From the NCBI GenBank assembly GCA_945910005.1, contig OX246745.1, positions 14,284,274 to 14,348,273 of the forward strand: DNA of 64,000 bases. The letters run 5' to 3'. Below, in pieces: positions 12,740 to 24,839 of this stretch. The position numbers were made by a program, and so were the translations under genes. The notes under the pieces are model-generated. The model saw only the letters and a list, made by a program, of their open reading frames with translations. It made no database searches and was not told the origin of the DNA. The DNA is from Isoperla grammatica. Its lineage: Eukaryota > Arthropoda > Insecta > Plecoptera > Perlodidae. How positions within the stretch are numbered: the first letter of the stretch is position 1; every line of letters begins with the position of its first letter.

Positions 12740-15030
12740 TTAATTATTAATATACTTGGTGGTCGAAGATTTTAGTCTACCACTGGGCGTATAATTCTCT
12801 ATCATGGTGGTTTACGTCTATACGAGTTATGTGTGCGGGGGTGATATGAGAGGATATAGAGGATTTCATTGATTTCCTTATAAGTAGTACACTATACATA
12901 CCGTGAAAGTATAGTTAGCAAGCAAGCTAAATGAATGCATACGACGGAATCGGCTTGTGCAATAATCCGCCTAAAAAATATCACTGAAACGAAATATGTT
13001 CGAGTCGGAGAGAAAATACGTCACGAGTCACGACGAATAATTAGATCACCTGAAGTAATTTAGTGGCGGTACGACTACGAACTGTCTTACGATTATGTGT
13101 GATGCAGCTTTACTCCTCATCGGAGAGGCACTCCCAAGGACATTACGTTTATTAAGAAGCAAATCTTCGTTATTAGGCCTATTATCCATCCACAAAACGC
13201 ATTTTTTACGCTGTTCTTTGACATTCCTTCCAGCGTGGTGCGTAGTAGATTATACAGTATAATAATTATGTTTCACCTTGCCTCTACTCCATAGCGACTC
13301 GGACGATGGCTTGCCAGCTGCCTTGGCCTGCGTGCGTCTTCTAAGATACCAATACCAACTCATAAACTCACTTTTATTTCAAATGAAAACAGAAATATTT
13401 TTCTTCGTTTCTACGATCACATACACAAACGTAAGTGATGATGGGATTGGTGTTTTCTACGATAATTATATATTTCACGTGAAAATCACCTTCTCACGTG
13501 ATCATACTGAAGGTGAATAATAATAATAATTATAGTTTTTGAAGTCCCACTAAAAAATTCCATTAGGAGGAAGTTAAATTGTTTAATGTTTTCTTCGACT
13601 CATAGCTGAATTCAACTAGTTAGCAGCGTATAGGTACATATTTATAACCTTCTTTTCTTTCTAAACTTGGCAGTGCATGTTCGAAATGTTATGCTCGACG
13701 AATTACGTCAAAACTGGTTGATAATAACCCCAATTACCTCTATTATTCCTACTTTCATTCACTCATCACGACGTGTGGATTAGTTTTCTAGGTCAATTCG
13801 ATAGATTAGCGAAAAATGGTAATCACGCTAAAAATATCTATGTGGGATGACGGGGGAATTTTCACATAGAGTATTATCAACTATATAAATCCTTGCAATC
13901 ACCGGTACGGCGAGCGCATTTGTACCGGTAGATGCAAAAATCATAAATTAAATACCATTACAGATAATGAAGTGAAAATACGTAATCTTCTATAAATCAA
14001 AATCAAAATATTTATTTTGGGAATGTCTAGGAAGCGGGTAAAGTATTAATCTGTACCGGTCGCTGAAAAATAATTTTGGCATTTTCTAGTTTAATATTGA
14101 TCAATTCGTGCTCATATATGACCCATGTTTCGATTTTACCGTCAGTCGCGAATTTCACAGGTCTCTAACATGAGCTACCTGCTGGTAGTAAGTACTGAGC
14201 TCCACGGCTACCATGTGGGATTCTGATTAGGTTCGACTACCGCTAGTGCTACAATCAGAGCAGTTGACAACGGGAATGCCAGCACGGGCGCCATACAATG
14301 GGCGCCACTAGGTATTCTGCTCCGGCGCCAGGGAAGCAGCAATTAAATATGCAGAAGCGACTGAGGTGCAACGCCCAGGGAATTGCCGCTGTTTTGTAAA
14401 TTAATTTGAATTGATAAAATTGTATGTTATGTTTCCCTTTTCAATAGATTTTAGACGATACGAGTCACTTTCCAATTAATTAGTTCGTCGTAAGATATAG
14501 TCATCATTTATGGTGGTGCAGGTTTATTGTGTGTTTATTTATTTTATTTGGATATTATTATTAAGAGTATTTTTTATTTTTACCTTTTTTTAAATAGTGA
14601 TCAATCAACCAATTCATCATGTATTATAAAAATAGATTTATTGGGATAATTTAATCTATGTTCGTATTTCGTAATTTAAGTTCGGATTAAAAAATAACTA
14701 GTCATACTATCTGACCAATAAGGAATAAATGATCGAAAAATAAATAAAATTGTTTGTAACTCTGATGTAATTTAATATCAGATGATATGTCCAGTCCGAA
14801 GATGGAAGGGGGGGGGGGGGAGCAAGTACTCCCCCCTTTCTGGCATCCATGAATGCAGTGCAGGGATGCAGGGCTATAACAACATACAACTGTCGAGTGT
14901 AGGACATGCGACTTATGGGTAACACTCTTGAATCAAACATATAGGTGTCAACTCTTCGCCGTCGTTAGTAATTCAAAAAAGAATGAGTAATTCTTGTATT
15001 GTTTCCTCTATCCATGCATCACTTGTCTGC
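12740..15030. other. noncoding stretch, nothing firmly recognised
   Basis: AT-rich DNA with scattered taccggt words near 13900-14060 and a G run near 14809. No coding support on either strand. Confidence 0.45.
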
Positions 15031-15042
15031 ATTTTGTATCAC

Positions 15043-15542
15043 TAGGGCTAGGATGTTCAGGACATCTCTTTTTTTCTATTGGTAAATACTCGCCTGGAAA
15101 ATAGTTTTAAGTGTGTTTCAAGTGTTAGGGATGCCAAAAATATGCATTTTATTTTGCCTTAAAATGTCTATTTACATCATTTCATGAGAAAAGGTCCTTT
15201 TTGGGCATTTTTAAGGGACTATTTTCCTATTTTGATATAATTTGCTAAAACGGATGCAAAACGACACAATGAAATAATTTATAATACGTACGTTTTTCTT
15301 AAATGTGAAATGAAATTAAAAAGATACAATAATGTTTTTAAGTTTTCTTCAATTGTGATTGATACATCGACAAAACTATTCCCCCCCCCCCACGAAAATA
15401 TATTGATTTTTCCATGAAAATATATTGGTGTAACTGAATTAATTTAATAAAACAATACTGAAAGTAATTAAACAAATAGAATTTGATTACATTCAATAGG
15501 TCCTTTTTTTCACTTTGAAAGGTCCTGAACATCCTAGCCCTA
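15043..15542. mobile_element. non-autonomous hAT element with 21-bp perfect TIRs
   Basis: A 500-bp element with a perfect 21-base inverted terminal repeat (TAGGGCTAGGATGTTCAGGAC at 15043-15063 and its complement at 15522-15542). The flanking 8-bp repeats match at 7 of 8 positions (tgtatcac at 15035-15042, tatatcac at 15543-15550). TAGGG..TG termini with 8-bp duplications are typical of hAT. The interior is AT-rich and noncoding, with a C run near 15381. Confidence 0.88.
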
Positions 15543-15550
15543 TATATCAC

Positions 15551-17150
15551 CATGTGTCTATCAAGGTGATATCTTCATTCTTCACCTATATAGTAAGTTA
15601 TGTGAAGCTAATTTGAATAGAATAGGCACGACAGATCACGACTACGTATCTTGTCAGTACAACTCCTCGTGGGTCTCAACTAGCATTCACCTTGCTTGGT
15701 GGTGAAGATACTATAAGTACAGCAGTAGCAGTAGTGTGTAGCCTATCTTTGGCCAGTGTTCCCTTGGCACATATTCTCACGGCCATCACAAACCATTGAT
15801 TATGCATGGTGATGATGCTAGGATGACAACATTAGTGTAATTTTGAAATAAACTTTACTCTTTGTTATTGTAACACAACTCTGCTGTTAAATAAATAATT
15901 ACTGATTATAACGAAGTTAATTTCTACAGAAATAACTAATTACCTGTCTTGCTTTCTAGATTATTTGATTTCTAATGAATACCAAGAAAACTATAACTCA
16001 CATTGAAGACGTCCCTATATTTATTGTTGTATAGAAGATCTGGGTCAGGTTTTAGGTTCCTGATTGTGCACGATGCACAAGATGAGTTTCTTTACGGAAG
16101 GTAAATTTAAGTATTTCGTGAGAGCTACAATTATTACAAATTTGCAGTGGAACGGTTATCAACTGGACTAAGACTAACAGTTATTTTACATATAAAAGTC
16201 CGAACATGCAGAAAACCACACGAGTGTGAAATGGCTGTTGTTTAACAGGAATGGGAGGGGAGTATCCCCCATCTCCGTACAAATGCGGGACATCCTGTCG
16301 TGAATAATTGACGTCCTGTTTAGTTCGACTGTTAGAGCACACTCTAGTGAAAGTGGGTGTGCTCTATGCTTGTGCTCTGTGCTCTGTGCACAGTGCTGAA
16401 AGCCCAATGCTTAAACGCCGTGTAATTTACCAGTTTGTTATCTCATTTAAAAAACTCTATGGTAAGTTGTAATGTTGTGAGTGTTATGGCATTCTGAATT
16501 GATTGTTGGTGGACAGCGAGGGAGCGTGGAGGATACAGGGGTCGTTCGACAATCATCAGTAGCGACAATCGGTTATCGAAATATATCGATACCGCCCCCT
16601 AATCGATGATTGTATCTATTGATCACACTAAGAATCAAATCCATGATGGTATCGAATTATGTCCATACTATACTACTCTAATAGATAATTGTATCGACAT
16701 AATATTACACGTACGAATCTAGTAGATGATCGTATCGAAATTGTTATTCATACACAAAAACCAAAGAAACCACTTAATGAGAATACGCTATGATAATCAA
16801 ATTCGAAAATAACTGACACGGTTGATAACCACTAGAAGAGCATGAAAGATGTGGCTGTCAGGCTGCAGAGGAGTTGCATAAGATGTGGCTACCCCTAACG
16901 GTATACAACAGTCGAGGAGATGATTGTAGAGTATATGTCCAGTGTACATAAATGACAAGTTTTGAACCTTGTTATTTCGCCGATTGTGTTTCCCATTGTT
17001 GTCGAGGTTTCACCGTGAGAGTGACAATGAAATGTCTTATAGATGTCTCACGACCTGAGGCGGGGACGTTTGAGTTTGACTTGACCTCTGACAAAACAAA
17101 TATGCGGGCTAGACAGAGTCTGTATACGAAGAGCCAATCTTTAATGATGT
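15551..17150. other. noncoding stretch; weak internal repeats near 16590-16740
   Basis: No gene seen. A ~19-base word resembling taatcgatgattgtatc recurs imperfectly at about 16600, 16679 and 16719, with related gatggtatcgaa at 16645. Origin unknown. Confidence 0.4.
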
Positions 17151-17154
17151 TTTA

Positions 17155-17813
17155 AGGAATGTCCGAGGGCTTTGGTATAGCACTCAATGCCAGCATTCGC
17201 CTTGAGATTGAGGAAAATCTCGTAAAATCTCTTCTGTTGGGAATTAGGATTGCCGGTGATCGGAATGGAACCGGCGACCCCCGAGTTAGAGTATCACCCA
17301 TCTGAGCAGTAGTTTTTAAAAGTAGCACTGTTACAGCTACAGGTAGCTACTGTATTTTGTCAAGTAGCTCGCTACTTGTACAGCTACTCAAAAAAAGTAG
17401 TGATGCTACTTTACAGCTACTTTCATTTTTTATTAAGGACCAAGACTACGAACTATTTATTGAAACGGCGGTACGGTCCGGAGGTGAGTCATACTCATAT
17501 CACGGCTGACGGGGTGAAACAGGAAACACAGTGCTGGGGAGGCGGTTTTGGGACTATAGAGCAAGAAAAGCCAATGTCAGTCGTCATTCCGAACCTGTGA
17601 CGGTGGGAATTGTGGTGGGCGAAACAAAACGTATGTTTGTTTATTGCAAAAATAGAGTAGCGGCGACTTTTCGCTACAAATACTCGTATATAGTAGCTTG
17701 CTACTCGCTACTTTACTGCATTTTTAAATGTAGCGCGCTACCAGTCTCGCTGTCATAAAAAGTAACATGCTACAAGTAGCGCGTTACTTGTAGCTGAGCC
17801 ACCTCTATCGCTA
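17155..17813 (-). repeat. tRNA-derived SINE interrupted by a hAT element
   Basis: Read on the minus strand, the SINE head (aggtggctcag, an A box, plus 17794-17805) lies on one side of the hAT insertion and the body continues on the other (17306 down to 17155): ccggttcc B-box-like word, ggcaatcct, gattttcctcaatc, ccctcggacattcct. The body words match the plus-strand SINE at 12490-12720. Confidence 0.75.
17308..17791. mobile_element. non-autonomous hAT element, copy 1 (GTAGC-rich ends)
   Basis: A 484-bp relative of the element at 23534-24055. Both share the long internal block from about cggcggtacggtccggag to cgctacaaatactcg. Ends are dense in agtagc/gctact words. Flanking 8-bp repeats are atctgagc (17300-17307) and agctgagc (17792-17799), 7 of 8 matching. 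The insertion splits a SINE whose two halves join cleanly once it is removed. No protein is encoded; short frames in the shared block are not supported as coding. Confidence 0.75.
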
Positions 17814-17814
17814 T

Positions 17815-18880
17815 ATGCCCGTAGAATTTCCACTTAAATCACATACACTTGTAGCTAATTCCTCACCATAACTGTCGTTTTTAGTCTCATTGCACAGGAA
17901 ATAATTTTGAACGTTCAATTTCGCACAATTTATGTATTTCAAGTAAAACTAAAACAACTAGTTAAAATTTGTATTAAAAAAAACGTTTGTACAAATTTAA
18001 TTATAATGCTAATTTTGGGAAAATAATTACTACATTAAAACCAAAAATTATTGATGATTTTACGGGACCCTAGAAATGATACACTGTCATACTTAGTGTA
18101 CCGTATTAACGATGTACTATAAAATGCTATTACACTACACCAGCAAATATAATAGAAACATATCATCAATCAAAACAATTACAAGACAATGACAAAATTA
18201 CATAATGCCATGCATCCTTGCATTCATTCATACAATCAACTAAACAATAAAATGTAACATATACACTACATTGTCATGTATTTCATAAACGCCACTGTTA
18301 CTATCGCAATCGCTATACACACATTCAAGCGCATGCTCTGTCACTCACAGCTATTAGGCCTACTCTAATTGTACTCACTTAGTCATCAATCAAACAACAA
18401 TTAACTTGATCAATTCCTCAATCAGTTTGATTCAGACAGTTTCATTTGATGAACGAATGAGCGATAATTATAGTGTTGGTTGCCGGAATATTGGGGTCAT
18501 CTACGAAATCTGTTGTTTTTGTTTTAGCGTAATGACCTTCCGAGCTCGTAGGGTTTAGCAATGGCGTTCTTCTTTGAACAGCTGCTGAAGGACTTTTAAT
18601 CAGATTGTACCAGCATAATATCTTCAATTGTCTATTCTATTCTTTGAGGCACTTGACCGGGGGAAGAATTTCCGGTTTGACATCAGAGGACTTACGTATG
18701 TATAATATACGGTTTGAACACGAATACAACAACTTTCTCACAACGTACTTGAAATTGCAGGATTAAATCAACGATAGAGGTTTCCTTTTCAACCAACCAT
18801 TGTCTTAACTTGTGTTGTTTTTAATGAAGTTGATGAATTTCATATGATCTGAAGTGGGGTATTGACACCACTTGAAATAC
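17815..18880. other. noncoding stretch, nothing recognised
   Basis: AT-rich sequence without gene or bounded repeat. Confidence 0.5.
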
Positions 18881-18889
18881 AAGCATGGA

Positions 18890-19015
18890 TGGTAAGACAC
18901 CGATATAAGTGGTGCAGTGTTGGCAGTGGTAACACAAGATACTCTAATTCGAAAGGTTGCCGGTTCGATACCCCCTCCCCCCTGCAATCTGGACTAAGGG
19001 TTATTTTAATGGTTT
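18890..19015 (+). repeat. tRNA-derived SINE fragment
   Basis: Head-like ggcagtggtaacacaagatac and B box ggttcgatacc (about 18961-18971), followed by a C-rich run and gcaatctgga and tggtttcctcgctc. It resembles the family at 12490 but is diverged. It abuts another SINE in the opposite direction. Confidence 0.5.
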
Positions 19016-19019
19016 CCTC

Positions 19020-19162
19020 GCTCAAAAGGTGATTGCTGCTTGAGTCCTAGCAAGTAGCTCTTGGACATTGCCTCGTAACTTTCCCGATTCTCCGCTGGGA
19101 ATCGAACCCAGGGGTTCCACTTGCTTATAGCGGGCACACTGACCACTGAGCTACAGAGACCG
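19020..19162 (-). repeat. tRNA-derived SINE, minus strand
   Basis: On the minus strand, tgtagctcagtggtcagtg (A box) is followed about 35 bases later by gggttcgattccca (B box). The first ~75 bases closely resemble a tRNA; the rest is an unrelated tail. The tRNA-like part lacks a proper acceptor stem, so I call a SINE. Confidence 0.65.
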
Positions 19163-19164
19163 CG

Positions 19165-19685
19165 AAATGAATTTATTATACTTTGTTGACATATTGTTAT
19201 TTTTATTGTCTTACATTCTATCACAATACCTTTTGGTCTACTATTCAAATCATATTTCACGTGTGTATTACATATACATACATTTATTTTGTTTATTTTG
19301 CTCTTTTAAAAAAACTCATGACCTTGTAAAGCAATCCGACTTCTAACTAGTGAAAGAATAATTACTTACGACAAGAAAAACAAACGTTATGAGTCTCTGT
19401 TCTATTATCAGCTGTAATCTGGTCAATCTAACTAATAAATGATGAGTTATTACGGGGGGTTAAGTAGGTCTGCAGGATGGGATGCGCCTCGTTGTCATGT
19501 GGATGATTGAAGACACGTCGTAGACAATGTTTCCTCTCGGACAATACACTCACCCGGGACAAGACGTCACATGTACATTGTACAATCAATGACATTATGT
19601 ACTAGATACGCGTCCACGTACAATTCTTCCTCATTGACTTGAGAAAACGAAGAATATCGTATTGTAAGACATATTTTGAGCCACG
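19165..19685. other. noncoding stretch, nothing recognised
   Basis: No gene or bounded repeat recognised. Confidence 0.45.
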
Positions 19686-19689
19686 AAAG

Positions 19690-19960
19690 AACACTGAATT
19701 GATTGATTATTTGTTGTTTAACGACGTACTCGACAGTTTAGGTCATAATATGACGTCTTCCGAATCAGATCCTATATACATTGTATAGGGGTCGTAAGTG
19801 TTGAGTCCAACAAGGGAGGGCAGGGCCAAGTGGAAGGAAGAAGTGGATCACGGGGGTGGGGGAGATGGACAGGTCCCCTTTTTTCGCCTCTTACGACTAG
19901 CAGAGTCACCCTGGAAATATTCTACTCCGGGCCCAGACGGGTCTATAATTGAAGAGCAAG
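19690..19960 (+). repeat. invertebrate SINE-like element (conserved 'gcctcttacgac' domain)
   Basis: Begins ttgattgattatttgttg with tttaacgacgtactcg and ends with cgcctcttacgactagcag, then tattctactccgggcc. These paired words recall a conserved 3' SINE domain shared by many invertebrate genomes. Assignment is by remembered motif, not alignment. Confidence 0.5.
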
Positions 19961-20364
19961 GGAAAGGAGAAATAGTAGAGGTAGACTAAAAGTGAAATAA
20001 ATGCGAAAGGAGAGATAATCCAAGATATGAATGATAATGGATGGATGTGTAGAAATGAAAAGGTGGCACAAGAAAGGAGATAAGGAGAGCGGTTTTAAAC
20101 AATTCCGCGAACTGATAACATGAAAAAGAAACATGCAATATTTGCCCGCCGGAAAGAAACCGATATTGATTTGCGCGTATGTAGAGCATTTCAATCGCGA
20201 CATGCGAGAGAAGATAGGAGAGAGGAGAGAGGAGAGATTAGTATACGTTACTCCCGCTACGCTAACTGCACAGCACACATTTCACATGCCATTTGAAAAC
20301 TATTGAACATTTTATTGTATTTATTGCATTTTACCCGCCCGAGAGCAGAAGGCCAATCTAATTG

Positions 20365-20700
20365 ATTGATATTTGGGCTTAACGTCTCATATTTTTTGCA
20401 ACGTGGCTAATCGAGACGATGAGGGTGAAATATGAAGATGAAATAGGGGGCGTTTGGAGGAAAGGGGCAAGTGGGAGGGCGGGGAGGATAGGGGAAGAGG
20501 GAGGAAAAGGGAGTGGGGAGGATGTGGACTTCATTTCGTCTGACTTCGCCTCCTCGACCTGTCTGGCTGGCTAGGGTGGCCCTACCAGAAGCATACGCTT
20601 CCGCCGGCATAGCTCCAGGAATCATCGAAGCACTCAAACCTGCCCACCACGATAAGGTAGCAGCCCCTGGGCAGGAAGGTCAATCTAGGGCACATAGCCC
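20365..20700 (+). repeat. diverged relative of the 19690 element
   Basis: Starts attgattgatatttgggc with cttaacgtctcatat, then an A/G-rich middle (20440-20520), then a GC-rich tail with ccggcatagctccagg and cccaccacgataaggtag. It resembles the conserved frame of dispersed invertebrate repeats. No coding role is supported. Confidence 0.4.
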
Positions 20701-20999
20701 TCTGTAGCAATGTACAAGAGCGGACTTGATCTAGACTAAGGACTCTTACAACTACTAACATAAAGTTTTTAAAGAGTGAGTAGACCACGTGGCAGAAGGC
20801 CGTGCACGCAAAACAATTGCAATCACGAGAGAAGAAAGCAAACATACTGTGCAAATGCACACGAGTGGGGTAAATGGAAGCACACACAATACACAAAAAT
20901 GTTTGTACAAATAAAAGTAAAAGTACACTCCTCAACATTGAGGAGCATATGCGCAAAACGAAGTACTAAAACTGATTTTTTTTGTATTCGGTGTTTATA

Positions 21000-21056
21000 T
21001 GTGTGCGTGTGCGTGTGCGTGTGCGTGTGCGTGTGCGTGTGCGTGTGCGTGTGCGG
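21000..21056. repeat. (GTGTGC)n microsatellite
   Basis: About nine perfect copies of a GTGTGC hexamer, a Z-DNA-prone alternating purine-pyrimidine run. Confidence 0.95.
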
Positions 21057-21064
21057 TGGGGACC

Positions 21065-22315
21065 CAGTGTAATGTGTTTTACACTCAATAGTGGTGATAT
21101 TTATACATGTGTGATATAATACCTCTTGTAAGTCTCATATTGTGTGATATTGGTTGTGTGTGTTGTGTGTGCGAATGCGCGCGTGTTTGAAACAGATTAG
21201 TGTAATTTAGAATGACATCATCGTTAGAAAAATCAAATAACATAATGATCAGTCCAATAAACAAACGTCTGCATCATTATTAAGCCATGTCTTGATGTAA
21301 TGGTAATTATTCATAGTTGTTCTATTGTTTCATATCTGGTTCCTGTCCTTAGAGACCTGCATATCCGCATGCCATTTGCGGGTTGCGGGTTATGTACGTT
21401 GAGGTTCGGGTGCGGGCAGGTTGCTCACTTTGAGAGTGGCGGGGCGCGTGCGGGTTGATCAAAATCGGAATATGGCACAATTTTCAAAAATATTCAATAT
21501 TTCCTTTCGAACGAATAGGTCTAAATACCATTACTGTACTTGCATATCGGACCTCTAAGACATAGTATTATTGATTAATTTCCACATTTTGTTTTTAAGA
21601 TAACATACAAAAATGTAATTTATTTCATGCTTGTTTTATGATGTTGGAGAACAGCTGCTCAAAAATGCTTTTTGTATCTTCTGTATTCTCAGTAAAGGTC
21701 GTTATGAGTATGATTGTGATTAGGCTATGGCCTGTGCTATGGCTGTTTAGTTTTTGTCACACATACATCATTAAGATAAACAGTAAAGTAAGATAAACAG
21801 CCTTAGCTTGGAGTTGGACTGAATGCCTACTTTGAGAAGTTAAGGAGCAGTATTACGAATACCTACGTACGTTAGTAAAACAGATTGCATATATTTTTAG
21901 CATAGCAAACATTTTGGATGCTTGGTGCTACAATAATGACGGTGATAAATGACAAACTATTGCACACACACATCCGTACCTTTCTCCAGCACACGAGCCG
22001 TTACAACTCACAACTACTTTTGGTCATCATAACTCATCTATACTGCGAGATTGATGACGAGTCAAAACCCAAAGGTACTTAGAACAACTTGGAGCTCGGT
22101 TAAAAAATGAAAATAGCAGCCTTAAATGCGACTCTCCTCTTCTCGTGGGATGTCACGTCAACGCTCAAAATAAGAGTTTTAGAAGATGGTGCAGGTATTG
22201 CAGCCAATCCCAATAGTGTTGTATTGCTTTTGTGTAAAGTGCTGTAATATACTTGGATGAAATCAAGCATATACTGTGAAGCCATGACCATGAGGGATAA
22301 CCTAAGATTGAATAG
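21065..22315. other. noncoding stretch; possible orphan hAT end at 21350
   Basis: tagagacctgcatatccgc at 21350 followed by gcgggttgcgggttatg resembles a hAT terminus, but no matching inverted end or target duplication was found. Otherwise nothing recognised. Confidence 0.35.
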
Positions 22316-22323
22316 CAACCATG

Positions 22324-22326
22324 ACC

Positions 22327-22404
<78 letters not shown>

Positions 22405-22410
22405 GCGACA
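22324..22410. repeat. (AACGAC)n hexanucleotide repeat
   Basis: About fourteen units of aacgac, decaying into gcgac and caacaac variants up to about 22470. Open frames across it (Asp-Asn or Ser-Leu runs) are repeat artefacts. Confidence 0.95.
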
Positions 22411-22479
22411 GCGAGAACGTCAATTCAACGACAACAACAACGACGATGACGGCGACGACCACAACAACAATTATATTAA

Positions 22480-23525
22480 TGATAATAATTTTTGACCGAG
22501 TTTATATGTATTAAAACAATAAAATAATAGGAATACATTTGGGTTCAAGATAGGTACCGTATTTTTATTGAATAATTGGTAGTAATTAAATATGTTTTGA
22601 CAACCTTTGAAGGAAACTACGATTGATAAGTATTTTTACTTACAAAAGTCATGGATGTTTATGTGCCCGGATAGTCTGCTCAATTCTTAAATGAGTCAGA
22701 GCGGGGTATGCCCGTCACCTTGTAAGTTGTGCAGTGTATACTGGCCACGCCGTAAGAAGCAAGAGTCGCTCCACACGGTCTATTTCAACGGTATTCACCT
22801 CGAGATTTCCCGATACCTGCTTTGTTATTGTCCACTGCATTGACTGCACCGAACGTGAATGGAATACGACCCCACCACGTCTGACAGCAGGCGAGCGATA
22901 CTATCACTACAATACTTTAGGCAAGAGAACAGGATGCAACTGGATTTAGGTTGGTAGTTGTCACACGCGTCACTTCCCTATTACATAATCCGTGACGACA
23001 ACACCTTGCAAGTTAATTTGACGCGACTATACTGTATTTGTCAGTGATGTATGTTGTAATTAAATTAAGTACCAATTGCTGTTTCTTGTTTCTTTTTACA
23101 TCTAGGTACCGATAGCCTATCTTCGTTATGACGGTGCCCTTATATAATGTGTGCAACATCAAATCTTATTGTTTTGTTTGACATTGCACAGTGCACACAA
23201 GGAAATTGAGCTGTTAGAAAGGAGCACAGCAAATAGATACGCGACATGATGATGAAGGTGGAGGTTATACACCTGGTTATCATAATCATCTGATTATGAT
23301 GATTCCAGTTGCTTTACGTCTCTTTATTATTACTATCTTATTCGAGACGATCAGGTGTGATATATAAACAATACGCACTTTCACAAATTCATCTTACTCA
23401 CTCGCTAATCTTGGGTCAAAGCATAATATTGTCAGTAGTAGGCATATGCCTGGTCCAAACAATTTTTTTTGTCTTTTGAACAGATCTGAACATTGTATCA
23501 ATTAACTTGTTTTTCTAATACCCAT
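22480..23525. other. noncoding stretch, nothing recognised
   Basis: No gene or bounded repeat found. Confidence 0.45.
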
Positions 23526-23533
23526 TCAATAAG

Positions 23534-24055
23534 CAGTGTTAAAGCTACTTTTTAAAAGTAGCACCAGTGGTAGCACTGTTACAGCTACAGCTACTTGATC
23601 TTTGAAAGTAACTTAGCTACTTTTCAGCTACTGTATTTTGTCAAGTAGCTCGCTACTCGTTACTCAAAAAAAGTAGAGACGCTACTTTACAGCTACTTTC
23701 ATTTTTTATAAAGGACCAAGAGTACGTACTATTTATTGAAACGGCGGTACGGTCCGGAGGTGAGTCATACTCATATCACGGCTGACGGGGTGAAACAGGA
23801 AACTCAGTGCTGGCGAGGCGGTTTTACAAGAAAGCCAATGTCAGTCGTCATTCCGACCTGTGACGGTGGGAATTGTGGCGGGCGAAACAAAACGCGTGTT
23901 TGTTTATTGCAAAAATAGAGTAGCGGCGACTTTTCGCTACAAATACTCGTATATAGTAGCTTGCTACTCGCTACTTTACTGCATTTTCAAATGTAGCGCG
24001 CTACCAGTCTCGCTACCAAAACATGCTACAAGTAGCGCGTTACTTAACAACACTG
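23534..24055. mobile_element. non-autonomous hAT element, copy 2 (GTAGC-rich ends)
   Basis: A 522-bp element from CAGTGTTAAAGC to AACAACACTG, with flanking 8-bp repeats tcaataag (23526-23533) and acaataag (24056-24063), 7 of 8 matching. The terminal CAGTGTT pairs with the last AACACTG once one extra base pair of slack is allowed. The ends carry many short inverted agtagc/gctact words. The central ~250 bp is nearly identical to the copy at 17308. Confidence 0.85.
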
Positions 24056-24063
24056 ACAATAAG

Positions 24064-24839
24064 TACCTGTGGCTTTATTCTCAGAGCGAAAACCCCATGA
24101 GTTGAATTGAGAATTGAGTTAATTAGAACGATTGACAATAATCTAGTTTTGACTAAAATGATATCATATTTGACAATGTTGGTGACTTGGTGTTGGAATA
24201 TTTACCACTCCGTTTGAATGACATTTTTATTTTTAGAAATACATTTTAGGAAAACATTATTCCGAGCGATTCAATTCAATTCAAAGATATGTATTAAGTA
24301 TAATATAGTTTAGTTTAGCCTTCACTTAGTTAAAAATATCGAATTTATACATACAATGCCAGTCCATATCATAATGCTGAGTGAATACCTCAATAAAATG
24401 CGATAAAATCCAGCAATTATTTCGCTAATTAGTTTAGACTTACAATGCACCATTGCTTGATTCATCAATGTGGATGGAGGTCTTTATGACACGTGGAAAT
24501 TGATTTTGGAGTTGAACTGTTGAACATAAATTCATAATTTTGTATGATATATTTGAACTCAGGTCAATGACGTCATGAAAATAGTCGATTCCGTCTATTA
24601 CGCCTACTTTTCAATCGTACATTGTAGCGCTATCTGTTAGTGAAAGTAAGTACTACAAGGACCTCGGTAGTTCTGAAAATTGCCATTAAGCAGCACTTGC
24701 AGAGGGACCGTCGTTGACAGCTTGATTCAATTCAATTTTAATTATTTTTAGGGACATAATCCACCTTATCTTCTTATCAGTTAAACTGTAACCGATATTT
24801 ACGACCTTACACATCAAAAAATATAAACCTCAGGTGATA
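24064..24839. other. 5' flank of the SSADH gene
   Basis: No TATA box or other promoter element can be assigned. The sequence contains ttcaattcaattc words near 24267 and 24724. The transcription start is unknown. Confidence 0.4.

Noticed and set aside
19020..19162. Genuine tRNA gene on the minus strand
   Set aside because: A and B boxes are good, but no matching acceptor stem closes the molecule and a SINE body follows.
21350..21480. Complete hAT element starting tagagacctgc
   Set aside because: No complementary end or 8-bp duplication was found downstream.
22100..22514. Frames rich in Asp-Asn (+) or Ser-Leu (-)
   Set aside because: Both are readings of the AACGAC hexamer repeat, with no coding context.
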